This document shows, piece by piece, positions 1 to 5,984 of a DNA stretch of 6,810 nucleotides. The notes under the pieces were generated by a model. It saw nothing but the letters and a program-made list of their open reading frames with translations, ran no database searches and was not told the DNA's origin. This DNA comes from Desulfobulbaceae bacterium (GTDB lineage: Bacteria; Desulfobacterota; Desulfobulbia; Desulfobulbales; Desulfobulbaceae), in NCBI GenBank assembly GCA_026986885.1, contig JALSNT010000626.1, forward strand, positions 1 to 6,810, given 5' to 3'. Both the position numbers and the translations under genes were made by a program. The first letter of the stretch is position 1, and each line of letters starts with the position of its first letter.

Positions 1-107
1 ATGCCGGTGGTATTGTAGATGATATTAAAACCTATGGCGACAATGGCATAGATGACGCCGTAGCTGATGCCGGCAAACAGGTATTGAAAAAACAGGGCCT
101 GGGTCAT
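1..107 (-). CDS. livH: LivH-type ABC transporter permease, N-terminal fragment
   Basis: Only the first 35 codons are in the window; the gene runs off the left edge. The protein begins MTQALFFQYLFAGISYG and continues as a hydrophobic helix ending in FNIIYNTTG. This is the typical start of LivH, the inner-membrane permease of branched-chain-amino-acid-type (HAAT family) ABC importers. It lies just downstream of a matching substrate-binding protein gene, as is usual in liv clusters, so livM, livG and livF probably follow outside the window. The ATG at 107-105 is the only plausible start: no other ATG, GTG or TTG lies in frame between it and the upstream in-frame stop near 182. No Shine-Dalgarno precedes it; the upstream 20 bases are pyrimidine-rich and made of 7-bp repeats. 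The family call is confident. The transported substrate is unknown, and an aromatic compound is only inferred from context. Confidence 0.88.
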   Translation of the reverse strand, partial: MTQALFFQYLFAGISYGVIYAIVAIGFNIIYNTTG

Positions 108-135
108 AGACAGAAGACAGAAGTCAGAAGCCGGA
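108..135. repeat. 7-bp-periodic repeat tract before livH
   Basis: Four consecutive plus-strand heptads read agacaga, agacaga, agtcaga and agccgga. The first two are identical and the others are degenerate copies. On the transcribed (minus) strand they read as TTCYRRC-like units that run directly into the livH ATG. They occupy the place where a ribosome binding site would be expected. Similar heptad tracts occur at other gene boundaries in this window. Confidence 0.7.
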
Positions 136-147
136 AAATCATAATCG

Positions 148-181
148 AAAAAAAAGACGGACAGAAAACTCCCTGCCCGTC
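148..181 (-). terminator. Intrinsic terminator between livJ-like gene and livH
   Basis: On the minus strand a 9-bp stem (GACGGGCAG with CTGTCCGTC, one G-U pair) encloses an 8-nt loop and is followed at once by eight U residues. It lies 24 bp past the stop codon of the binding-protein gene and 40 bp before livH. Its form is that of a textbook Rho-independent terminator. In the middle of a transporter operon it would most likely terminate only part of the transcripts, giving more binding protein than permease. The structure is seen in the sequence; its efficiency is not known. Confidence 0.88.
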
Positions 182-205
182 ATACCATACGCTGTCGCTT
201 TCGTT

Positions 206-1354
206 CTATTTATCGTTGTAGAGAACGAACTTGCCGTCTTTAACGGTCAGCATGACAAAAGAGTCAATGTCCAGTCCATTATGATCTTCCGGGGAAAAGG
301 TGAAAACACCGCCGATTCCGGGGAAAGCATGCAGTTTCTCGATGGCATCACGTATCCCGGCCCGATCGGCGCCACCGTTTTTCATGGCGGCAACCAGGAT
401 ATTCATGGCATCATAGCCGTGACCACCAAACGTGGAAGCGGCCTCTTTATATCTGGATTCATAATCATGCTTGTACTGCAAAAGCATCTTTTTCTGGGGA
501 TCGGAATCGGGAAGGGAGTCGGCCACCAGCAGACGTCCTGCCGGAAAAATAATCCCTTCGGCAGCGGCCCCGGCTGCCTGCACATATTTTATGTTGCCGA
601 AGCCATGGCTCTGAAACAGGGGCACCTTCCAGCCTGCCTGGCGCATATTCTTGGCGATAATGGCCTGGGCCGGAACAATCGACCAGTTGACCACCGCCTG
701 GATGTCTTTGTCGGCCATCAACTTGGCTACCAGGGCGGTCAGGTCGGTCGCCTTTTTATCATAGGTCTCGGCGGCCAGCACCTTAATGCCGAAATCCGGG
801 GCCAGCCTGGTCAGTTGGGCCTTGCCTGCCTTGCCGAATCCGGTGTTGCCGGCAACAACGGCAATCTTGCTGATCCCCATCTTGTTCATTTCACCGTAAA
901 TCTTTTTGACGGCAAAGGAATCCTTCTGCGGGGTCTTGAATACATAGCTTGCTACCGGATTCACAATGACTTCAGCAGCGCCACAGGAGATCAACGGTGT
1001 TTTCCCCTGTTCGGCTATTTTCTTGATCTTCATTGACTCGCCGGAGGTGGAGGGTCCGATGATGGCCAGGACCTTATCCTCTTCAATGAGCTGCTTGGCA
1101 AAGGAGATGGCCTTTTCCGGATTGGCGCCGGAATCCTTGATAATCAACTCTATCTTATTGCCGCCGATGCCACCGGCTTTATTGATCTTGTCAACAACCA
1201 TCTGCGCGGATCGGGCTTCAGGGCCGCCAAGAAAGGAAGCTCCGCCGGTGACGGCAAAGATAGCGCCGACCTTAAGCGTTCCCGCCTGAACCGGCAGGGC
1301 CAGCATACACAATGCGGCTGCACCTAAAATAATTTTTGTCCCAAGTCTTTTCAC
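206..1354 (-). CDS. Liv-type ABC transporter substrate-binding protein
   Basis: A 382-residue periplasmic ligand-binding protein of the LivJ/LivK family (type I periplasmic-binding fold, Peripla_BP_6). It would capture an amino acid or related small molecule and deliver it to the LivH/LivM permease. The N-terminus MKRLGTKIILGAAALCMLAL followed by PVQA is a signal peptide with likely cleavage after Ala24; there is no proper lipobox, so a soluble periplasmic protein is expected. The mature part opens with LKVGAIFAVTGGASFLGG, then KINKAGGIGG at about 57-66 and IIGPSTSGESM at about 98-108, all typical of the family. Length is normal. The start is GTG, preceded by a strong AGGAGG seven bases upstream. 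The long leader on one side and terminator on the other make it look like its own transcription unit. The ligand cannot be read from sequence; the neighbouring aryl-CoA genes suggest an aromatic acid or amino acid (inference). Confidence 0.92.
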   Translation of the reverse strand: MKRLGTKIILGAAALCMLALPVQAGTLKVGAIFAVTGGASFLGGPEARSAQMVVDKINKAGGIGGNKIELIIKDSGANPEKAISFAKQLIEEDKVLAIIGPSTSGESMKIKKIAEQGKTPLISCGAAEVIVNPVASYVFKTPQKDSFAVKKIYGEMNKMGISKIAVVAGNTGFGKAGKAQLTRLAPDFGIKVLAAETYDKKATDLTALVAKLMADKDIQAVVNWSIVPAQAIIAKNMRQAGWKVPLFQSHGFGNIKYVQAAGAAAEGIIFPAGRLLVADSLPDSDPQKKMLLQYKHDYESRYKEAASTFGGHGYDAMNILVAAMKNGGADRAGIRDAIEKLHAFPGIGGVFTFSPEDHNGLDIDSFVMLTVKDGKFVLYNDK

Positions 1355-1361
1355 GTTACTG

Positions 1362-1367
1362 CCTCCT
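1362..1367 (-). promoter_or_regulatory. Ribosome binding site of the binding-protein gene
   Basis: The minus strand reads AGGAGG followed by seven bases and then GTG. This full-consensus Shine-Dalgarno supports the GTG start at 1354 and suggests high expression. It contrasts with the following livH, which has none. Confidence 0.85.
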
Positions 1368-1387
1368 TTTAGTCCTCATTAACAATC

Positions 1388-1405
1388 AACCGCATTCGAG
1401 CGGTT
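1388..1405 (-). promoter_or_regulatory. Small hairpin in the leader of the binding-protein gene
   Basis: Six-bp inverted repeat (AACCGC and GCGGTT) around a 6-nt loop, 33 to 51 bases before the GTG start. It has no U-run, so it is not a terminator. It could be an operator, an RNA stem in the 5' leader, or chance. A second 6-bp hairpin at 1437-1454 has a related core: CGCTCAAT compared with CGCTCGAAT here. Confidence 0.35.
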
Positions 1406-1414
1406 ACCTTGCCA
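1399..1414 (-). promoter_or_regulatory. Weak sigma-54-like promoter candidate
   Basis: The minus strand reads TGGCAAGGTAACCGCT. It has the GG-N10-GC spacing of -24/-12 promoters and a good TGGCA half, but the -12 half is CCGC rather than TTGC. Transcription would start near 1388, about 35 bases before the GTG. The match is partial, and the site overlaps the small hairpin, so this is only a candidate. Confidence 0.22.
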
Positions 1415-1436
1415 CTGTTTTGCGATTTGGTTTTAC

Positions 1437-1454
1437 CTAAATTGAGCGATTTAG
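1437..1454 (-). promoter_or_regulatory. Second small hairpin in the leader
   Basis: Six-bp inverted repeat (CTAAAT and ATTTAG) with a 6-nt loop. It is AT-rich and weak, and no U-run follows. It may be an operator-like palindrome or chance. Confidence 0.25.
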
Positions 1455-1602
1455 TGCCTTACTCCTCATTTTCTGTCATAAAAAACAAGAAAATGAACAT
1501 TGTAGGTCTGCTTGAGTGGAACGAAAGCGGACAAACAGCAACCATTACCTTTGTCTGCTTTCTTTAATGGTAATCAACATTGTTTATTCCATACGGACAA
1601 CA

Positions 1603-1615
1603 GGCGCAGAGCGCC
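1603..1615. repeat. 5-bp hairpin with AGA apex
   Basis: Inverted repeat ggcgc-aga-gcgcc. It sits eight bases from the larger hairpin at 1624-1648 and has the same gc-aga-gc apex, so the two may be related units. Function unknown. Confidence 0.45.
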
Positions 1616-1623
1616 ACAGATTG

Positions 1624-1648
1624 CGTCACACCGCAGAGCGGTGTGACG
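1624..1648. repeat. Perfect 11-bp inverted repeat
   Basis: cgtcacaccgc and gcggtgtgacg form a perfect 11-bp stem around a 3-nt loop (aga). Neither strand has a T-run next to it, so it is not an intrinsic terminator. It is the strongest palindrome in the window. It may be a protein-binding site, a transcript-stabilising stem at the 3' end of the ACT-gene mRNA, or a remnant of a REP-like element. I do not recognise a known family. Confidence 0.7.
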
Positions 1649-1672
1649 AGAGCGAACATTTCAGGGCACACT

Positions 1673-1700
1673 GCAGTTCGAAATTCGATGTCCATTGTTC
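1673..1700. repeat. 7-bp-periodic tract
   Basis: Plus-strand heptads gcagttc, gaaattc, gatgtcc and attgttc each end in TTC or TCC. The copies are degenerate, but the seven-base phase is kept over four units, as in the tracts at 108-135 and 2215-2263. Confidence 0.5.
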
Positions 1701-1720
1701 TATTGGGTTGCGGGTGAAAC

Positions 1721-1741
1721 CGGCTTTAGGTTTTAGATTTC
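1721..1741. repeat. 7-bp-periodic tract after the ACT gene
   Basis: Plus-strand heptads cggcttt, aggtttt and agatttc keep a seven-base phase between the ACT-gene stop and the structured region. The tract is short and degenerate. Confidence 0.45.
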
Positions 1742-1761
1742 CTTTTTTCAGTATGTAAGGC

Positions 1762-2193
1762 TTACAGGGAACAGACCTGCTCGCCGGACAGAAGTGTCAG
1801 GCCGGCATGCTGCAGGCTGTTTACCGCCTTGTCCATATCATCGAAGCGGAAAATAAGGACGGCCTTTTCCCCGCTTTTATTGACAAAGGCATACATATAT
1901 TCCACGTTCAGCCCTTCTGCCTCAACGGTCTTCAACACACCGGCCAGTCCGCCTGCCTGGTCAGGAACCTCAACAGCCAGGACATTGGTCTTGCCGACGG
2001 TGAAGCCATTATCCTTTAAAACCTTCAACGCTGAATCCACCTTGTTGACGATGAGACGCAGGATGCCGAAATCAGCCGTATCCGCCACCGACAATGCCCT
2101 GATATTGATTCCACTTTGGGCCAATATCTCGGTTATTTCAGCAAGACGTCCCGATTTATTTTCCAGAAAAACTGCAATTTGTTCTACACGCAT
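1762..2193 (-). CDS. Stand-alone tandem ACT-domain protein
   Basis: A 143-residue protein made of two ACT domains and nothing else. The first (about residues 1-68) opens [26 protein letters not shown] with GINIRALS following. The second (about 69-140) has [28 protein letters not shown]. The N-x-x-G-R-L and D-x-x-G-G-L turns are where ACT domains bind amino acids, usually across a dimer. Small proteins of this kind often sit beside phenylacetate-CoA ligase genes in anaerobes. Here it follows paaK and is probably co-transcribed, so it may sense an aromatic or branched amino acid (inference). The ATG at 2193 is preferred: GGAGG lies about nine bases upstream, whereas the possible TTG at 2199 is only three bases from it. 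No DNA-binding or catalytic domain is present, so the output is unclear. Confidence is high for the fold and low for the ligand. Confidence 0.9.
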   Translation of the reverse strand: MRVEQIAVFLENKSGRLAEITEILAQSGINIRALSVADTADFGILRLIVNKVDSALKVLKDNGFTVGKTNVLAVEVPDQAGGLAGVLKTVEAEGLNVEYMYAFVNKSGEKAVLIFRFDDMDKAVNSLQHAGLTLLSGEQVCSL

Positions 2194-2214
2194 GACCAAT
2201 CCCCTCCGGGTATT

Positions 2215-2263
2215 GAATTCAAGTTCAGAGTTTTGAGTTCCTGGTTCCAGGTTCCGGATTTTC
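2215..2263. repeat. Seven-unit heptanucleotide-periodic spacer
   Basis: Plus-strand units gaattca, agttcag, agttttg, agttcct, ggttcca, ggttccg and gattttc follow one another without a break. This fills most of the gap between paaK and the ACT gene and just reaches the paaK stop codon. The consensus is roughly (a/g)gttccN. In opposite orientation it resembles the tract before livH; the unit TTCCGG(A/C) occurs in both. It is clearly periodic but diverged. Confidence 0.7.
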
Positions 2264-3569
2264 AGAGCTTCCGGTTATCAATCACCCGCTGGGCCTTGCC
2301 CTCTGAACGTTTAATTGTTCGCGGTTCCACCAGTTTAACTTTGGCGGTTACCCCAAGCAGATCCTTGATTTCAACCTGAATTTTTTTGGTCAGGTTTTCC
2401 AGCACCTTGATCTCATCGGAAAAGACCTGTTCACTGACCTCCACCAGCACATCCATGGTATCAAGATTGCCTTCCCGGTTGACCTCAATCTGATAATGGG
2501 GCTCCACGCCCTCAACCCCCATCAGAACATGTTCAACCTGGGACGGAAAGACATTGACCCCGCGAATAATCAGCATATCATCGGTCCGGCCGGTAACCTT
2601 TTCCATCCTGACCATGGTACGGCCGCATCCGCAGGGCTCGGCAATCAACCGGGACAAATCCTTGGTCCGATAGCGGATGATGGGAAAGGCCTCTTTGGTA
2701 AGGGTCGTGAAAACCAGTTCACCGGACTCGCCGTAGGGCAGCGGTTCAAAGGTATCGGGATCAACAATTTCCGGCAGGAAATGATCTTCGAGAATATGCA
2801 TGCCCCTGTCGGTTTCCAGGCATTCCATGGCCACGCCCGGGCCGATCACCTCGGAAAGCCCATAGATATCGACCGCCCGTATGCCTAATTTTCGCTCCAC
2901 CTCTTCCCGCATGTTCTCACTCCAGGGCTCGGCACCGTGAATACCGACCCGTAGTTTAAGATCATCGGGATCAACACCGACGTCAATCATGGCATCAGCC
3001 AGATTAAGGGCATAGGAGGGCGTGGCTAACAGGACAGTGGAACCGAAATCCCGCATGATGGTTATCTGCCGTTTGGTATTGCCGCCGGAAACAGGGATGA
3101 CGGTGGCGCCCAGGGCTTCAACTCCGTAATGGGCACCGAGACCGCCGGTAAAGAGACCATAGCCATAGGCATTATGCACCATGTCGCCTTTGGTCACCCC
3201 GGCCATGGACAGAGCCCGGGCCATGACCGAGGCCCACATCTCGATATCGCCCCTGGTATATCCGACCACGGTCGGCTTTCCCGTTGTCCCGGAGGAAGCA
3301 TGCACCCGCACGACATCATCCATGGGCACGGTAAACAGACCAAACGGATAATTATCCCGCAGATCGTCCTTGGTGGTGAACGGCAGTTTTTTCAAATCGG
3401 CAAGGGACTGAATATCATCGGGCTTAACCCCGGCCGCATCCATTTTTTCCCGGTAGGGAGCCACTGTCGCATACACCCGATGCACAAGGGACTGCAGCCG
3501 CTGCAACTGGATGGATTCCAGGCCGGCCCGCGGCAATGTTTCTATCTCCTTAACCCTCATCATATCCAT
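2262..3569 (-). CDS. paaK: Phenylacetate-CoA ligase family (PaaK-type) aryl-CoA ligase
   Basis: A 435-residue, full-length, cytoplasmic AMP-forming ligase that activates an aryl acid: acid + ATP + CoA to acyl-CoA + AMP + diphosphate. The ATP-binding loop SSGTTGKPT is at 92-100, GAEPW at 212-216, YGLSE at 236-240, RYRTKD at 299-304, GRTDD at 327-331 and [11 protein letters not shown] at 336-346. Lys425 in RSEGKAQRV is the expected C-terminal catalytic lysine. No key residue is missing. The ATG at 3569 has a GAGGGG ribosome site five bases upstream. It follows iorB by 16 bp, so it is in the same operon. Phenylacetate, hydroxyphenylacetate and indoleacetate are all possible substrates; with IorAB next door, an arylacetate that yields the same CoA ester is likely (inference). 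The family is certain, the exact substrate is not. Confidence 0.93.
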   Translation of the reverse strand: MDMMRVKEIETLPRAGLESIQLQRLQSLVHRVYATVAPYREKMDAAGVKPDDIQSLADLKKLPFTTKDDLRDNYPFGLFTVPMDDVVRVHASSGTTGKPTVVGYTRGDIEMWASVMARALSMAGVTKGDMVHNAYGYGLFTGGLGAHYGVEALGATVIPVSGGNTKRQITIMRDFGSTVLLATPSYALNLADAMIDVGVDPDDLKLRVGIHGAEPWSENMREEVERKLGIRAVDIYGLSEVIGPGVAMECLETDRGMHILEDHFLPEIVDPDTFEPLPYGESGELVFTTLTKEAFPIIRYRTKDLSRLIAEPCGCGRTMVRMEKVTGRTDDMLIIRGVNVFPSQVEHVLMGVEGVEPHYQIEVNREGNLDTMDVLVEVSEQVFSDEIKVLENLTKKIQVEIKDLLGVTAKVKLVEPRTIKRSEGKAQRVIDNRKL

Positions 3570-3585
3570 TTCTTCCCCTCGCTAT

Positions 3586-4170
3586 TTAATTGTAAACTAA
3601 CTTTCGGCCCGCCTCAAAGGCCTGTTTATTCACCTCACGAAAAGCGGGTTTGACCCGGCTGTCAATCACGTCCAGAAAGGTCTGGGCCGGAACGGCCAGA
3701 AAATTGGACATGGCCCCGACCATGGCCACGTTGGCCGTCCGCAGCTCCCCAACCTCTTCGGCAACCGCAAAGGCGTCGATGGCAACCACGTTGATGCCGC
3801 GGCCGGTGAGTTCATCCAGTATATTGTCCGGATATTCCATTTTACCAAGGGCCACCGCCGGCGGCAGAATCTTCTGGGTATTGACGACCACGGCACTGTT
3901 TTTATGCAGATAAGGCAGATAGCGGGCCGCCTCCAGGATCTCGAAAGCAACCAGGATATCGGCTGTACCCGGATCAATCAACGGTGAATATACCCGCTCG
4001 CCATAGCGCAGATGCGCCTCCACCGAGCCGCCGCGCTGGGCCATCCCGTGCACTTCACTCTTTTTTACATCAAAACCGGCCTCAAGCTGCGCATAGGCGG
4101 TCAGTTCACTGGCCAGTAAAATGCCCTGGCCGCCGACTCCCGAGAAGAGAATATTGCCACTTTGCTTCAT
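3586..4170 (-). CDS. iorB: Indolepyruvate:ferredoxin oxidoreductase beta subunit
   Basis: A 194-residue gamma-type 2-oxoacid:ferredoxin oxidoreductase subunit that pairs with IorA. Together they oxidise arylpyruvates with CoA to arylacetyl-CoA, CO2 and reduced ferredoxin, or run in reverse. The N-terminal GVGGQG (residues 11-16) and SEVHGMAQRGG (38-48) are family signatures, and TANVAMVGA at 145-153 matches the conserved C-terminal part. Length is normal for IorB. The ATG at 4170 is chosen over a start further upstream at 4239: it follows GGAGG directly and overlaps the iorA stop as TGATG, which implies translational coupling. The upstream extension would lie inside iorA and looks nothing like the family. 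Confidence 0.93.
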   Translation of the reverse strand: MKQSGNILFSGVGGQGILLASELTAYAQLEAGFDVKKSEVHGMAQRGGSVEAHLRYGERVYSPLIDPGTADILVAFEILEAARYLPYLHKNSAVVVNTQKILPPAVALGKMEYPDNILDELTGRGINVVAIDAFAVAEEVGELRTANVAMVGAMSNFLAVPAQTFLDVIDSRVKPAFREVNKQAFEAGRKLVYN

Positions 4171-5984
4171 CAGTCCTCCTCCCTTTTGCTGATCGCTGCA
4201 AATTTGCACAACTCGGCACACTGACCGCAACCGTTGCACTGTACTTCCGCAATCTCCGCATACCCTTTTTGTTTTTTCCCGTATCCGTGTGCCGCTGCCT
4301 GCGCAGGCGTCAACGGATGCCAGCTGATGGCGGGACAGCCCAGACGCACGCAGGCCATGCAGCCGGAACAGTTCTCAAGGTTAGTAAAATAAACCGGCTT
4401 GTTAGCCTTAACCATTTCCGGCAGCAGCACACAGGGCGCCCGGCTGATAACCACCGAAGGATCAGGGGAGGCAATCTCCTCTGTCAGTACCTTGCGCGTT
4501 TTATTTATCGCATGGGGGTTGACAACGACCACCCGCGGCACGCCAAGGGCCGCACATAGTTTTTCAAGATTGACGGCATGGGCCGGTTCACCCTTGATAT
4601 TTTTGCCGGAGGCCGGATTGTTCTGATGGCCGGTCATGGCAGTGGTGCGGTTATCAAGAATAATAACGGTGGCATTGGATTCATTATAAACGGCATTGAG
4701 CAATCCGGTCATTCCCGAATGCATGAAGGTGGAATCACCCAGCACGGCAACGACCTTTCCCGTGCCCTCGCTGCCGAGGGCCTTGCTCATGCCGTGGGCC
4801 ACGGTCACGGAAGCGCCCATGCAGACACAGGAATCCATGGCCGACAGCGGCGGCAGAAAACCCAGGGTGTAACAACCGATATCCCCGGAGACAAAGACAT
4901 CTTTCATCCGGGACAGATTATAAAAAATGCCGCGATGGGGACAACCGGCACACATATTGGGCGGCCGCATGGGCAGGTCAAGGGGGGCAAACAGCTCGCC
5001 CACCGAATCCGGATCAACGGCCCTGCGAACTATAAAGGAGTTAAGCTCTCCCTGGTCGGGAATAATATCTTTACCCCGGCAGTCAATACCCATGGCCCTG
5101 ATATGGGTCTCAAGAAAGGGATCCAGCTCCTCGACAATAATGAGTTCGTCAACCGAAGCGGCAAAATCGCGAATTTTCTGCTCCGGCAGAGGCCAGACCA
5201 TGCCCAGCTTTAATACCGGTGCCTCGGGAAAGGCCTCCTTGACATAATTATATGAGGTACCGGCGCAGATAAAGCCACGTGGACCGCTGCCCTCCTCAAT
5301 TCGGTTCTCCGGCAGCGTTTCCGCCAGCCCACGGGCCGCCGTCATCCTTTTTTCAATTTCGACCCGCCGCATGCGGGCGTTACCCGGCAGCATGACAAAC
5401 TTTGCCGGCATCTTTTCTATGGAAGCAGCTGTCGTTGCCACCCGCTCACCCTTTGCAACCACGCCCTTGACGTGGGCAATCCGCGTCGTCGTCCGCAACA
5501 AAACCGGGCAGTCAAAACGTTCCGACAACTCAAAAGCCGTGGTCATCATGGCCTTGGCCTCGGCCGGATCGGACGGTTCCAGCATCGGCAGCTTGGCGGC
5601 AAAGGCATAATTGCGGTTATCCTGCTCATTCTGCGAGCTGTGCATCTGCGGATCATCGGCAGTCAACACCACTAAACCGCCCCGGCCACCGGTATAGGAA
5701 GCGGTAAACAGGGGATCGGCCGCCACATTCAAGCCCACATGCTTCATGGTGGCAAAGGCACGAACGCCGGCAAAAGAGGCGCCGACGGCCACCTCAAGGC
5801 CAACCTTTTCATTGGGCGCCCATTCACCATAAACACCCTCATATTTCACCAGGTTGCCCATGATCTCCGTCGATGGGGTACCCGGATACCCGGAGGCCAC
5901 CTGCACTCCGGCCTCCCAGGCACCAAGGGCTATGGCCTCATTACCGGACAGCCAGAGTTTATTGTCATTATCATCAAAAGCCAC
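4170..5984 (-). CDS. iorA: Indolepyruvate:ferredoxin oxidoreductase alpha subunit
   Basis: A 604-residue cytoplasmic catalytic subunit holding thiamine diphosphate and iron-sulfur clusters. The N-terminal pyrimidine-binding part has NEAIALGAWEAG (15-26), SGYPGTPSTE (31-40) and the acidic patch around NEK (58-60). The conserved CAGCPHRG is at 345-352. The thiamine diphosphate site starts at GDSTFMHSG (416-424) and continues to ILDN (442-445). The C-terminal ferredoxin domain carries two motifs: Cys539, 542, 545 and 550 (with a longer last gap), then Cys583, 586, 589 and 593, consistent with two [4Fe-4S] clusters. It has full family length with no lesions. The GTG at 5984 has an AGGAG site six bases upstream. 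It is the first gene of the iorA-iorB-paaK operon. Indolepyruvate, phenylpyruvate and hydroxyphenylpyruvate are usual family substrates; which one is preferred here is not shown. Confidence 0.95.
   Translation of the reverse strand: MAFDDNDNKLWLSGNEAIALGAWEAGVQVASGYPGTPSTEIMGNLVKYEGVYGEWAPNEKVGLEVAVGASFAGVRAFATMKHVGLNVAADPLFTASYTGGRGGLVVLTADDPQMHSSQNEQDNRNYAFAAKLPMLEPSDPAEAKAMMTTAFELSERFDCPVLLRTTTRIAHVKGVVAKGERVATTAASIEKMPAKFVMLPGNARMRRVEIEKRMTAARGLAETLPENRIEEGSGPRGFICAGTSYNYVKEAFPEAPVLKLGMVWPLPEQKIRDFAASVDELIIVEELDPFLETHIRAMGIDCRGKDIIPDQGELNSFIVRRAVDPDSVGELFAPLDLPMRPPNMCAGCPHRGIFYNLSRMKDVFVSGDIGCYTLGFLPPLSAMDSCVCMGASVTVAHGMSKALGSEGTGKVVAVLGDSTFMHSGMTGLLNAVYNESNATVIILDNRTTAMTGHQNNPASGKNIKGEPAHAVNLEKLCAALGVPRVVVVNPHAINKTRKVLTEEIASPDPSVVISRAPCVLLPEMVKANKPVYFTNLENCSGCMACVRLGCPAISWHPLTPAQAAAHGYGKKQKGYAEIAEVQCNGCGQCAELCKFAAISKREED

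Larger units (their letters stand above)
1355..1761. other. 407-bp structured non-coding region upstream of the binding-protein gene
   Basis: No convincing gene is present. A plus-strand reading frame of about 80 codons (1516-1758) has no family resemblance and crosses the hairpins and heptad tracts, so it is taken as chance. Read in the minus direction the region contains two 7-bp-periodic tracts (1741-1721 and 1700-1673), an 11-bp and a 5-bp hairpin, a possible pair of competing hairpins (1571-1527), and two small hairpins closer to the gene (1454-1437 and 1405-1388). It is by far the longest spacer in the window, and it probably carries the promoter of the binding-protein gene. A TACAAT hexamer on the minus strand (1504-1499) is a possible -10 element but has no good -35 partner. 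Confidence 0.6.

Noticed and set aside
281..1036. Plus-strand open frame of about 251 codons
   Set aside because: It lies entirely antisense to the well-supported binding-protein gene, and its translation resembles no family. The same holds for the plus-strand frames opposite paaK, iorB and iorA.
1306..1354. Lipoprotein signal in the binding protein (Cys16)
   Set aside because: The residue before the Cys is Leu, which does not fit a lipobox, and a normal signal-peptidase I site (VQA) follows at residue 24.
1516..1758. Plus-strand open frame of about 80 codons in the long spacer
   Set aside because: It has no good ribosome site, crosses the hairpins and heptad tracts, and its translation is rich in Arg and His with no recognisable pattern.
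1754..1766. Palindrome TGTAAG-G-CTTACA over the ACT-gene stop codon as a terminator
   Set aside because: The loop would be one base and no U-run follows on the minus strand.
2215..2263. Heptad tract as a CRISPR or VNTR coding repeat
   Set aside because: Units are only seven bases with no spacers, and the tract is outside any reading frame that could be a gene.
4171..4239. Longer iorB with an upstream start at 4239
   Set aside because: The 23 extra residues lie inside iorA, lack family similarity, and the ATG at 4170 has GGAGG and coupled TGATG overlap.
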